From contig JADJHD010000051.1 in assembly GCA_016707705.1 (NCBI GenBank), positions 106,171 to 170,170 on the forward strand: 64,000 nucleotides of DNA, read 5' to 3'. The translations under genes were made by a program, and so were the position numbers. Numbering within the stretch: position 1 is the first letter of the stretch; every line of letters starts with the position of its first letter. This stretch comes from Bacteroidales bacterium (lineage in GTDB: Bacteria > Bacteroidota > Bacteroidia > Bacteroidales > UBA4417). The notes under the pieces were generated by a model that did no database searches, was not told the origin of the DNA, and saw only the letters and a list, made by a program, of their open reading frames with translations. Positions 34,563-43,919 of the stretch are shown piece after piece.

Positions 34563-37406
34563 ATGAAAAAAATCACTCTTCCCGGATTTATCATCCTGGT
34601 TTTTGCTGTGTTAATATCGGCATGCCAGTTCAAACCTTATGAATTAACCGATAATGGAGTTCTGGTCAGAATCCGTCATAAAAACGGATCTGAAGAAACC
34701 AGACTTAAAATCGATGTTGTTACGGATAAGATTATCCATGTTAAGGCAATTAATGGCAAATCTTTCTCTTCGAGGGAAAGCCTTATGGCTGTAAAGGACA
34801 CTCTTACTCCGCCCAAGTTCAGCTGCACCAAAGAAGGAGAAGAAGTTTTGCTGAAAACATCAGCTCTTCTTGTTAAGGTGAGTCTGACAACCGGCGAAGT
34901 ACGTTACTTCAATGAATCGGGGAAAGAGATACTTGCCGAAAAGAAGGGTGGTGGAAAATCCTTCGAAGAAGTGACCTTCGACAATGATAAAGGCTATTCA
35001 GTGCGTCAGGAGTTTGAATCTCCTGCCGATGAAGCAATCTACGGTCTGGGGGAGAACCAAACCAATTTCCTGAATCTGAAAGGAAAGGATGCCGATCTTT
35101 TCCAGTACAATACTGTTGCCGTGGTTCCATTTATCGTTTCTTCAAGGAACTATGGAATCCTCTGGGATAACAACGGAAGGACCAAATTTGGCGATGTCCG
35201 CGAATTTGAAGAAATCTCTTCCCTGAAGCTTTACAATAAATCCGGCAATCCCGGCAGCCTTACAGCTACCTACAAATTGAAGGCTGATACCTCAAAAACC
35301 ATTATCAGCCGTGACGAAAAGGAATTGTCCTACCAGTTCCTTCACGATATGAAGAAATTCCCTGCAGGCGTTGTGCTGGGCGATGGCCTCATCAACTGGG
35401 AGGGCTCCATTGAAGCCGACACTACCGGAGAACACAAATTTTTATTTGTTTCTGCAGGTTATGCAAAACTCTGGATCGATGGCAAACTCCTCTTCGACAG
35501 GTGGAGGCAATGCTGGAATCCGGTTACCACCCGCTTTTCCTATCCAATGGAAGCCGGTAAAAAATACAACCTTAAAATTGAATGGATTCCTGACGGAAAT
35601 GAATCTTTCATCACTTTAAAACACCTTTCTCCACTTAATCCTGAAGAACAGGGACGCATATCCTTCTTCTCCGAAATGGCCGACCAGATTGATTATTATT
35701 TCATGGCAGGCAGCAATATGGATGAGGTAATCCATCATTACAGAACCATTACCGGCAAAGCACCAATCATGCCCAAATGGGCCATGGGATTCTGGCAAAG
35801 CCGCGAGAGATACAAAACACAGGACGAAATCCTGGAAACAATGCGTGAATACAGGAAACGGAATATTCCCATCGATAATATCGTTGAAGACTGGTTCTAC
35901 TGGAAGGAAGATAAATGGGGCGATCATGAATTCGATCCAAGCCGCTTCCCAAATCCTGAGCAGATGATAAAAACGCTGCATGATTCACTGAATGCCCATT
36001 TCATGATTTCCGTCTGGCCTAAATTCTATGTCGGAACAGAGAACTATAAAAAGATGGACGAACAGGGCTGGCTGTACAAAAAGAATATTGAGAATAACCA
36101 GAAAGACTGGGTAGGCTATGTTTCCACTTTCTACGATGCCTTTAACGAAGATGCCAGAAAAGCATACTGGGAAGACATGAACAAGAAGCTTTTCAGCAAG
36201 GGCGTTGATGCCTGGTGGATGGATGCCACGGAACCCGATGTTCTTTCCAATATGTCGCTCCGGGAACGTCAGGAACTGATGAATCCAACCGCTTTGGGTT
36301 CTGCTGCCAGAAATTTCAATGCTTTCCCGCTCGTGCATGCAGGAGGAGTGTATGAAGGACAACGTACAGCAAATCCAGACCAGAGGGTATTTATCCTTAC
36401 CCGCTCAGGTTTTGCAGGTTCACAGCGTTATGCAGCCTCCACATGGAGTGGGGATATTGCAGCCAGCTGGGTTGATATGAAGGGACAGATCCCTGCCGGA
36501 CTAAGCTTCAGCATTTCCGGGATTCCTTACTGGACCATGGATATCGGTGGTTTCGCCGTTGAGACGCGCTATATGGATGCCAAGGGTGAAACACTTGAAG
36601 AATGGAGAGAACAGATGTGCCGCTGGTATCAGTTTGGTGCTTTCTGTCCGCTGTTCAGGGCTCATGGACAATTCCCATTCCGTGAAATATACAATGTTGC
36701 CCCCGAAGGACATCCCGCTTACGAAGGCATTCTGGATGTTGATAAGCTGCGATACAGGCTGATGCCATACATCTATACCCTTGCAGCAGAGTCCTATTTC
36801 AATGATTACACCATGATGCGTCCATTGATCATGGATTTTCCAACTGATTCCAAAGTGACCAATATTGCCGATCAGTTTATGTTTGGTCCTTCGCTGCTCA
36901 TCAATCCTGTTTGTGAGTACAAATCCCGCTCCCGTGAAGTTTATCTTCCCGAAGGATGCGGATGGTATGATCTTTACTCAGGAAAATATTTCAAAGGAGG
37001 AGCTGTCATCAACGCAGTAGCACCAATCAGCCATATTCCGGTATTTGTAAAGGAAGGGACTATTCTTCCTGTAGGTCCGGAGATTCAGTACGCATCCGAA
37101 AATCCTTCCGGAGCTGTCACCATTTGTGTTTTCCCGGGAATGAACGGACAATTCACCCTTTACGAAGACGAAGGAACCAATTATCAGTATGAAAAAGGTG
37201 CCTTCTCCAGGATTCAGTTTAGCTATGATGAAGCATCCAGGCAACTTACCATCAATAAAAGAGAAGGCAGTTTCCCGGGAATGCCAGCCAACAGGGTGTT
37301 TAACATCGTGCTTGTCGACCGCAATAAACCTTTCAGTATAGGCAAGGAGGTTCTTTCTGCAAAGACTGTGCAGTACGATGGGGCAGTCCAGAAAATCCAA
37401 CTCTAA
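34563..37406 (+). CDS. GH31 alpha-xylosidase-type glycosidase with PA14 insert
   Basis: From the ATG at 34563 the product has 947 aa and a lipoprotein signal (FAVLISACQF); a TTG 21 bases upstream is less likely. Domains: N-terminal GH31 beta-sandwich (about 25-220), a PA14 domain inserted at about 230-370 (FPAGVVLGDGLINWEGSIEADTTGEHKF, AGYAKLWIDGKLLFD), the catalytic barrel with nucleophile motif AWWMDATEPD (Asp near 554) and acid/base motif TWSGDIAASW, then C-terminal sandwich domains. A PA14 insert in GH31 is known from Xyl31A-type alpha-xylosidases that attack xyloglucan oligosaccharides. The alpha-xylosidase call is family-based inference; alpha-glucosidase is the alternative. Confidence 0.9.
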   Translation: MKKITLPGFIILVFAVLISACQFKPYELTDNGVLVRIRHKNGSEETRLKIDVVTDKIIHVKAINGKSFSSRESLMAVKDTLTPPKFSCTKEGEEVLLKTSALLVKVSLTTGEVRYFNESGKEILAEKKGGGKSFEEVTFDNDKGYSVRQEFESPADEAIYGLGENQTNFLNLKGKDADLFQYNTVAVVPFIVSSRNYGILWDNNGRTKFGDVREFEEISSLKLYNKSGNPGSLTATYKLKADTSKTIISRDEKELSYQFLHDMKKFPAGVVLGDGLINWEGSIEADTTGEHKFLFVSAGYAKLWIDGKLLFDRWRQCWNPVTTRFSYPMEAGKKYNLKIEWIPDGNESFITLKHLSPLNPEEQGRISFFSEMADQIDYYFMAGSNMDEVIHHYRTITGKAPIMPKWAMGFWQSRERYKTQDEILETMREYRKRNIPIDNIVEDWFYWKEDKWGDHEFDPSRFPNPEQMIKTLHDSLNAHFMISVWPKFYVGTENYKKMDEQGWLYKKNIENNQKDWVGYVSTFYDAFNEDARKAYWEDMNKKLFSKGVDAWWMDATEPDVLSNMSLRERQELMNPTALGSAARNFNAFPLVHAGGVYEGQRTANPDQRVFILTRSGFAGSQRYAASTWSGDIAASWVDMKGQIPAGLSFSISGIPYWTMDIGGFAVETRYMDAKGETLEEWREQMCRWYQFGAFCPLFRAHGQFPFREIYNVAPEGHPAYEGILDVDKLRYRLMPYIYTLAAESYFNDYTMMRPLIMDFPTDSKVTNIADQFMFGPSLLINPVCEYKSRSREVYLPEGCGWYDLYSGKYFKGGAVINAVAPISHIPVFVKEGTILPVGPEIQYASENPSGAVTICVFPGMNGQFTLYEDEGTNYQYEKGAFSRIQFSYDEASRQLTINKREGSFPGMPANRVFNIVLVDRNKPFSIGKEVLSAKTVQYDGAVQKIQL

Positions 37407-37438
37407 ACACAGCAATCGAAATACATTTCAGAATACCC

Positions 37439-39178
37439 ATGAAAAAGGCAACAATACTGCTACTGCTTATCTCCCTGAGTTTTCTGGCCATATCCCAGAA
37501 CTTACCCCGGGATGGCTGGAAATTTAAAACCGGAGATGATCCATCCTGGTCAGATCCTTCTTTCAATGATTCGGAATGGGGGAGCATTTCTCCTCTGAAA
37601 TTTTGGGAACAACAGGGTTTTCCGGCTTATGACGGGATTGCCTGGTACAGGGTTAAAATCGTTATTCCATCAAGCTATAAAAAGCTGGCTAAGAAAAATG
37701 GCGGATTTCTGCTAAACCTTGGCAAGATAGATGATTCCGATTTTACCTATTTCAATGGGGAACTTATCGGCAAAAGTGGAGAGTTTCCGCCGGCATCCGT
37801 TACTGCCTGCAATGATGAAAGGTCATATCCGATAAATCTCAAACTCATTAAATGGGATGAGCCCAATGTGCTTGCCATAAGGGTTTGGGATGGAACAGGA
37901 AATGGCGGCATTTATGCAGGACCTCCAACATTCACGATTAAGGAGTTGTTCGGACAGATCTCACTAAGCCTATCTCTAAAGCAGGAAGATCATATTATTA
38001 AGGGTTCTCCGAATATTTCCCTGCCGGTTACCATTGAAAATTCTTCCAAAATGGCATTGAAGGGACCTCTCTCCATCGCTGTTTACAATGATGTTGGCGA
38101 GGAACTGGATACCAAAACTCAGGAGGTAAGCATCAATCAGAAACAAAAGGCTGTTTTTCTGTTTCCTCAGTCCAGGATTACACCCGGCTTCTATAAAATC
38201 ATGGTCAGGATGGAGTCAGGACTGTTTGCCAAACAGGAGACTTTCCGCTTCGGATATGAGCCTGAAAAAAGAATCGTTGCCCCTGATTGCCAGTCTGATT
38301 TTGTTGCCTTCTGGAACCAGGCAAAAGCGGATTTAAGCAAGGTTGACCCACAATATAAAATCACTAAAATTGATAGTCTTTGCACTTCTAAGCGGAACAT
38401 CTATCTGGTAGAAATGCATTCCCTCGAAAATGCCAGGATTCACGCCTGGTACACGGTTCCAACAGCCCCGGGGAAATATCCGGTTATCATGCAGGTTCAG
38501 GGATACAGCTCAACCATTATCCCCTCTTATGTGAATTATGGTGATGATATCATCGGACTTGGCTTAAATATCCGTGGACATGGGAACAGCAAGGATGATG
38601 TAAATCCCGGCTTCCCAGGCTATCTGCTGTACAACCTCGACAACCGGGATAAATATATCTACCGCGGAGCCTATATGGATTGCGTAAGAGCCGTTGACTT
38701 CCTTTTCACCCGTCCCGAAGTTGACACCACCCGTATTGCCGTTGAAGGCGCCAGTCAGGGAGGAGCCCTTACCTTTGCAACTGCTGCCCTGAACAATACA
38801 CGAATCAAGGCTTGTGCCCCCCAGGTTCCTTTCCTCTCCGATTTTCCCCATTACTTCAAGGTAGCCGGATGGCCTGCCAATGAGTTTACCAATTATGTGG
38901 AAGTGGAGAAGAAGCAAAGCTGGGAACAGGTGTACCGGACACTAAGCTATTTCGACATCAAGAATCTGGCTACCATGATTAATGCCCCCATGCTCATGGG
39001 AATCGGACTCTGTGATGAGGTTTGTCCGCCGGTGATTAATTTTGCTGCCTACAACAATGTAAAAACGGAGAAATCCTACAAGGCTTACCCCTTTGCTGGC
39101 CATGGTCTGCCGGATGAGCATTACCAAGTGAAAATGAAATGGCTGAGGGAACAGCTGAGCCTCCCGCCAGCTCAATAA
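37439..39178 (+). CDS. CE7/AXE1-type acetyl esterase with N-terminal jelly-roll domain
   Basis: A 579-aa secreted protein (signal ending FLAISQ). Residues about 25-175 form a GH2-like galactose-binding fold (DGWKFKTGDDPSWSDPSFNDSEWG ... WYRVKIVIPSS ... ITYFNGE-like segment, AIRVWDGTGNGGIYAGP). The C-terminal 310 residues are an acetyl xylan esterase (AXE1) domain with GLNIRGHGNS, the nucleophile motif VEGASQGGAL, the acid in GIGLCDEVCPP and the His in YPFAGHGLPDEHY. It would remove acetyl groups from hemicellulose oligosaccharides. It sits 32 bp after the GH31 gene and 33 bp before GH3, clearly in one operon. Confidence 0.88.
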   Translation: MKKATILLLLISLSFLAISQNLPRDGWKFKTGDDPSWSDPSFNDSEWGSISPLKFWEQQGFPAYDGIAWYRVKIVIPSSYKKLAKKNGGFLLNLGKIDDSDFTYFNGELIGKSGEFPPASVTACNDERSYPINLKLIKWDEPNVLAIRVWDGTGNGGIYAGPPTFTIKELFGQISLSLSLKQEDHIIKGSPNISLPVTIENSSKMALKGPLSIAVYNDVGEELDTKTQEVSINQKQKAVFLFPQSRITPGFYKIMVRMESGLFAKQETFRFGYEPEKRIVAPDCQSDFVAFWNQAKADLSKVDPQYKITKIDSLCTSKRNIYLVEMHSLENARIHAWYTVPTAPGKYPVIMQVQGYSSTIIPSYVNYGDDIIGLGLNIRGHGNSKDDVNPGFPGYLLYNLDNRDKYIYRGAYMDCVRAVDFLFTRPEVDTTRIAVEGASQGGALTFATAALNNTRIKACAPQVPFLSDFPHYFKVAGWPANEFTNYVEVEKKQSWEQVYRTLSYFDIKNLATMINAPMLMGIGLCDEVCPPVINFAAYNNVKTEKSYKAYPFAGHGLPDEHYQVKMKWLREQLSLPPAQ

Positions 39179-39211
39179 TACAATCATGACATCCTGAAAA
39201 ACAAAATAAAT

Positions 39212-41365
39212 ATGAAATCATCCATCTCCTTACTAATCCTGATCTGCATAGCTATGATTGCTGTGAATTCCTGCAAAACCGAAGAAGAAAATATTGACCA
39301 GAGAGTCGAAAAACTGCTCTCCCAGCTTACCCTTGAGGAAAAAGTATCCTTGATTCACGGAAATACATTCTTCACAACTCCTGCCATTCCCCGACTGGGA
39401 ATTCCCGCCCTTCATCTCTCCGATGGTCCATGCGGCATCAGGGAAGAAATGAATCCCCATGACTGGAATGTAGCCAATGCAACAAATGATGCTGTCAGCT
39501 ATTTCCCATCACTGGTTGCTCTGGCCTCAACCTGGAATCAGGATCTGGCTGCGCAGTTCGGAAAAGTATATGCTGAAGAAGCAATTATTCGCGGCAAAAA
39601 TATCATGCTGGCACCCGGACTGAATATTCATCGCACACCGCTGAACGGTCGCAACTGGGAATACATGAGTGAAGATCCCTTTCTTACCGGTAAAATGGCT
39701 GTCAGTTTTATAACCTCTGCACAGTCGGGGGGAATTGCTGTTTGTGCCAAACATTTTGCCCTGAACAATCAGGAACTTGCCCGTGATACCATCAATGTGG
39801 AAGCATCCGAACGCGCTCTGCGTGAAATTTACCTTCCTGCTTTTGAAGCAGCTGTAAAGGATGGCGGCGTCCTGAGTTTAATGGGGGCTTACAATAGGTT
39901 CAGGGGACAACATGCGAGCGAAAACAGCTACCTTCTGCAGGATATCCTAAAGAAGGAGTGGGGTTTCAGGGGACTTGTAATGTCCGACTGGGGTGCAGCA
40001 CATCACACCCTGGAATCTGCTAATAACGGTCTGGATCTGGAGATGTACCCCATCAATGGCAAGAAAGGCGATTATTACCTGGGCCAGCGTCTGCTCGATT
40101 CCATCAAAGCAGGCAAGGTAGATGCCAAGGTTGTGGATGACAAGGTTCGCCGCATTCTTTATGTAATGTGCAAGCTTGACATGATCGGAAAACCGGAGAC
40201 TGACACCACCGGAATGGCTGCGAAACTGGCAACACCCGAAAGGGCTGCTGCAGCTCTGGCCGTAGCCGATGAAGCTATCGTACTATTAAAGAATAACAGC
40301 AATACTCTTCCAATCGATCTCAAAAAGACAAAGACCATTGCAGTGATTGGCGACAATGCCACCCGCAAGCATGCCTATGGCGGACTCAGTACCACCATTA
40401 AAGCCAAATATGAAATCCCGCCACTCGAAGGATTGCAGAAACGATTTGGGACAGATGTCACAGTGAAATTTGCCCAGGGTTATGCTATGTCGAAAGACCT
40501 GAATGCAAAAGATCCCAAGTTGGTTGCTGAGGCTGTAAACCTTGCCAAAACCTGCGATCAGGTTATTATTATTGGCGGATTGAACCATGAACCGGGCAAC
40601 GACTGCGAAGGCAGTGACAAACCCAATATGAACCTGCCTTACGGACAGGATGATCTCATTAAGGCAGTCCTGGAAGTGAAGCCGGAAGCCATTGTCGTTA
40701 TCATTGCCGGAACACCTGTGGATATGAGTTCATGGATCGGAAAGGCTAATTCACTTATTTACACAAGCTACATCGGAATGGAAACCGGAACAGCCCTCGC
40801 CAGGGTATTGACCGGAGATGTAAACCCATCAGGCAAAATGACCTATACTTTGCCTGTAAAACTTGAAGATTCACCTTCAGTTGTACTAGGTGAATATCCG
40901 GGAAGCAACGGAACTGTAAACTATAAGGATGATCTGCTCGTTGGATACCGCTATTTCGATACAAAGGCTGTGAAGCCACTGTTCCCGTTTGGTTTTGGAC
41001 TATCCTACACCAGCTTTGAATACTCAGATCTGAAGGTGGAAACCGGCAAGGAAAAGGAAAGCCTGAATTGTGTAGTTTCTTTCTCCATAAAGAATACCGG
41101 AAAGGTTGAAGGCAAGGAAATAGCGGAGGTTTATGTTAAGGACGCTCAATCCACACTTTCCCGCCCCGACAAGGAGCTCAAAGGCTTTACAAAAGTCAGC
41201 CTGAAGCCCGGTGAATCAAAGCGTGTTGAGGTTACCCTCGATAAAAGGGCTTTCCAGTATTATGATCCCGAAAAGAAAGACTGGGTACTCGAACCCGGTA
41301 AGTTTATGCTGAAGGTTGGCTCATCCTGCGATAAAATCCTTCTCGAAAAGGAAATAGAACTTTAA
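39212..41365 (+). CDS. GH3 beta-glucosidase (lipoprotein)
   Basis: The 717-aa product has a lipoprotein signal (IAMIAVNSCKTEEE). It shows the family 3 N-terminal barrel (RLGIPALHLSDGPCGIRE, APGLNIHRTPLNGRNWEYMSEDP, CAKHFALNNQE), the nucleophile motif GLVMSDWGAAH, the alpha/beta sandwich (IAVIGDNATRKHAYGG, IIIGGLNHEPGNDCEGSDKPNM) and a C-terminal fibronectin-III-like domain (SFSIKNTGKVEGKEIAEVYVKD). Likely substrate: beta-glucosides released from xyloglucan or glucomannan; beta-xylosidase activity cannot be excluded. Confidence 0.94.
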   Translation: MKSSISLLILICIAMIAVNSCKTEEENIDQRVEKLLSQLTLEEKVSLIHGNTFFTTPAIPRLGIPALHLSDGPCGIREEMNPHDWNVANATNDAVSYFPSLVALASTWNQDLAAQFGKVYAEEAIIRGKNIMLAPGLNIHRTPLNGRNWEYMSEDPFLTGKMAVSFITSAQSGGIAVCAKHFALNNQELARDTINVEASERALREIYLPAFEAAVKDGGVLSLMGAYNRFRGQHASENSYLLQDILKKEWGFRGLVMSDWGAAHHTLESANNGLDLEMYPINGKKGDYYLGQRLLDSIKAGKVDAKVVDDKVRRILYVMCKLDMIGKPETDTTGMAAKLATPERAAAALAVADEAIVLLKNNSNTLPIDLKKTKTIAVIGDNATRKHAYGGLSTTIKAKYEIPPLEGLQKRFGTDVTVKFAQGYAMSKDLNAKDPKLVAEAVNLAKTCDQVIIIGGLNHEPGNDCEGSDKPNMNLPYGQDDLIKAVLEVKPEAIVVIIAGTPVDMSSWIGKANSLIYTSYIGMETGTALARVLTGDVNPSGKMTYTLPVKLEDSPSVVLGEYPGSNGTVNYKDDLLVGYRYFDTKAVKPLFPFGFGLSYTSFEYSDLKVETGKEKESLNCVVSFSIKNTGKVEGKEIAEVYVKDAQSTLSRPDKELKGFTKVSLKPGESKRVEVTLDKRAFQYYDPEKKDWVLEPGKFMLKVGSSCDKILLEKEIEL

Positions 41366-41579
41366 GAATTCATAAAACTGTGAGATTGTCTGAAAAAGCT
41401 ACTTTCTATAGAATTCATCAACCTGGGCGGACAGGAGCCATCCTCCTCAGGCGAGCAGATATTTACTTAACTATTGGTTCCATAATTTCTATTCTGACTA
41501 CTGTCCGCCAGCCGGCGGATGACTTCTGAATTCTTTTTTTCAAAAAAGTAAATTTAGCCAGTTTCTAAAATTTCCCATA
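41366..41579. repeat. Gap inside the locus with dispersed repeat, copy B
   Basis: It begins with gattgtctgaaaaag (41383), which resembles one end of the inverted-repeat element at 61.6 kb. It then has aactattggttccataattt, ctattctgactactg and tccgccagccggcgga (41504-41519). It interrupts an otherwise tightly spaced operon between the two GH3 genes, so a second promoter or an RNA processing site is possible here. Confidence 0.6.
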
Positions 41580-43886
41580 ATGAAAAAATACATTATCCTT
41601 CTTTTCCTGCTCCCTGTTCTCAGCGTTCTGGCTCAGACCAACAAGGATTACCTGAACCCCAGCCTCAGCATTGAGAAGAAAGTGGATCTGCTCATGAAGA
41701 AAATGAGCATAGAGGAAAAGGCGGCACAGCTTTGCTTTATTAATGTTGGCACCAGCTTGTTTGACGACAAGGGTGAAATAGATGAAAGCAAGGTATTGAA
41801 AGCCTTCAGCAATGGAATTGGAGCTGTAACCTGGTTCCAGAACCGAATGCCCATGGAACAGGCAATCAGGCTCGATAATGCCATGCAGAAAATCATGCTG
41901 GAGAAAACCAGACTTGGTATTCCCTGCATTTTTATCGGAGAAGGCCTTCACGGCTTTATGGCTGACGGATGTACCAGTTTCCCTCAGGCTATCGCTTTGG
42001 CAAGTACCTGGGATACTACCCTCGTTGAAAAGGTTTTCTCCGCCACCGGCAAGGAAATGCGGGTGAGGGGATTTCATCAGTCGCTTTCACCGGTGCTTGA
42101 CCTGGCAAGGGAACCACGTTGGGGAAGAACTGAGGAAACCTACAGCGAAGATCCCTATCTGACTGCAAGAATCGGAAAGGCTGCCATCCTTGGACTTCAG
42201 GGACATTCACCGTTGATCGACGGCTCACATGTGATCGCAACTCTCAAGCATTTTGCAGGTCACGGACAGGGAGAAGGCGGTAACAATACGGCTCCGGTGG
42301 TTTGTGATGAACGCTATTTCAGGGAGAATCACCTGTATCCCTTTGAGATTGCTGTTAAGGAAGCCGGTGTGCTGAGTGTGATGCCATCCTACAATGAATG
42401 GTCGGCAATACCCAATCATTCAAATCCATGGCTGCTCAATGATGTGCTGCGGGGTGAATGGGGATTCAAGGGACATGTTATCTCCGATCAGGGCGGTATT
42501 GAGGACCTCTACCGCAAACATTTTGTAGCAAAGGACAGTGCCGAAGCAACCAAAATGGCCATTGAATCCGGTATCGATTTTGAGATCATGGATGTTACCA
42601 GCTATTTCAAATATGTTGCAAATCTTGTTCATAAAGGTGTTATTTCGGAAGCTACCCTTGATAATGCCGTCCGCCGGGTACTCATGGACAAATTCAGGCT
42701 TGGCTTGTTCGAAGGACCTTATGCTGACCTTCAGAAAGCCAAAGAGGTGACTAAATGCAAGGAACACAAGGAACTCGCACTCGAAGCAGCACATGAATCC
42801 ATTATCCTGCTGAAAAATGAAAAGCAATTGCTTCCGCTGGATGCTTCCAAATTGACGAATCTGGCTGTAATTGGCCCCAATGCGGCAGATCTTCATCTTG
42901 GTGGATATACAAATGAACCCCGTATCGGAGTCTCAGTGCTTCAGGGCATGAAGGATTTTGCTGGCAACAAATTCAATGTACTGTATGCCGAAGGCTGCAA
43001 GATTACCACCACTCCCGGCTCATTCTGGGATAACAATAATACTAAGGTCAATGATGAGGCTTCCGACAAAAAACTCATTGCCGAAGCCGTGGAGGTTGCC
43101 GGCAAGAGTGATGTAATCCTGCTGGTGATTGGCGAGAATGAATCAATCTGCAGGGAAGGCTGGAGTGAGGATCATCGCGGTGACCGTGACGACCTGACAC
43201 TGTTTGGAAGGCAGGAAGAACTGGCCCGTGAACTGGTAAAAACAGGAAAACCGGTGATTGTGCTGCTGATCAACGGAAGGCCCATAGTTTCCGATTTTAT
43301 AATGCAGAATGTCCCGGCACTGCTCGAAGGCTGGTATATGGGACAGGAAACAGGAACTGCCGTAGCAGATATTCTGTTCGGAAAAGTAAATCCATCAGGA
43401 AAACTTACGGTTACCTACCCCAAAAACATCGGACAACTGCCTGTTTATTACAGCAGGAAACCCTCCCGCAACAGGAGTTATGTGAATTCAGAGATGAAGC
43501 CGGCCTTTCCTTTCGGTTACGGATTGAGCTATACCAGCTTTGAATACGGAAAACCTGTTTTGGAAAAATCCATCATCAAGCAGGGAGAGAACCTGAAAGT
43601 CTCGGTAACACTTAAAAACACAGGAAAAGTAGCAGGAACCGAAATCGTCCAGCTTTACCTGCGCGACAAAATTTCATCCGTCACCAGACCTATCAAGGAG
43701 TTGAAGGATTTTGCCAGAATCAGTCTGAAACCGGGTGAATCAATGGAAGTAAGCTTCACCATTACCCCTGATAAACTTCAGTTTTATAATAAAGAAATGA
43801 AACGTGTTGTTGAACCCGGCGAATTTGAGGTGATGATTGGACCCGATTCCGAGCGCCTCGAAAAAGCCAGTTTCTTCGTTCAGTAA
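41580..43886 (+). CDS. GH3 beta-glucosidase/xylosidase (secreted)
   Basis: A second, different GH3 of 768 aa with a signal peptide (LLPVLSVLAQT). Motifs include SPVLDLAREPRWGRTEETYSEDP, TLKHFAGHGQGEGG, the nucleophile motif GHVISDQGGIEDLY, and the C-terminal sandwich and FnIII-like domain (VSVTLKNTGKVAGTEIVQLYLRD). The E-P-R-W-G-R-T-E-E-T-Y-(S/G)-E-D-P stretch is the type found in both beta-glucosidases and beta-xylosidases. Having two GH3 enzymes, one lipid-anchored and one with a cleavable signal, suggests different locations or substrates. Confidence 0.94.
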   Translation: MKKYIILLFLLPVLSVLAQTNKDYLNPSLSIEKKVDLLMKKMSIEEKAAQLCFINVGTSLFDDKGEIDESKVLKAFSNGIGAVTWFQNRMPMEQAIRLDNAMQKIMLEKTRLGIPCIFIGEGLHGFMADGCTSFPQAIALASTWDTTLVEKVFSATGKEMRVRGFHQSLSPVLDLAREPRWGRTEETYSEDPYLTARIGKAAILGLQGHSPLIDGSHVIATLKHFAGHGQGEGGNNTAPVVCDERYFRENHLYPFEIAVKEAGVLSVMPSYNEWSAIPNHSNPWLLNDVLRGEWGFKGHVISDQGGIEDLYRKHFVAKDSAEATKMAIESGIDFEIMDVTSYFKYVANLVHKGVISEATLDNAVRRVLMDKFRLGLFEGPYADLQKAKEVTKCKEHKELALEAAHESIILLKNEKQLLPLDASKLTNLAVIGPNAADLHLGGYTNEPRIGVSVLQGMKDFAGNKFNVLYAEGCKITTTPGSFWDNNNTKVNDEASDKKLIAEAVEVAGKSDVILLVIGENESICREGWSEDHRGDRDDLTLFGRQEELARELVKTGKPVIVLLINGRPIVSDFIMQNVPALLEGWYMGQETGTAVADILFGKVNPSGKLTVTYPKNIGQLPVYYSRKPSRNRSYVNSEMKPAFPFGYGLSYTSFEYGKPVLEKSIIKQGENLKVSVTLKNTGKVAGTEIVQLYLRDKISSVTRPIKELKDFARISLKPGESMEVSFTITPDKLQFYNKEMKRVVEPGEFEVMIGPDSERLEKASFFVQ

Positions 43887-43919
43887 TATTTTCGGGAATA
43901 GTTTAAAAGAATTCAGAAA

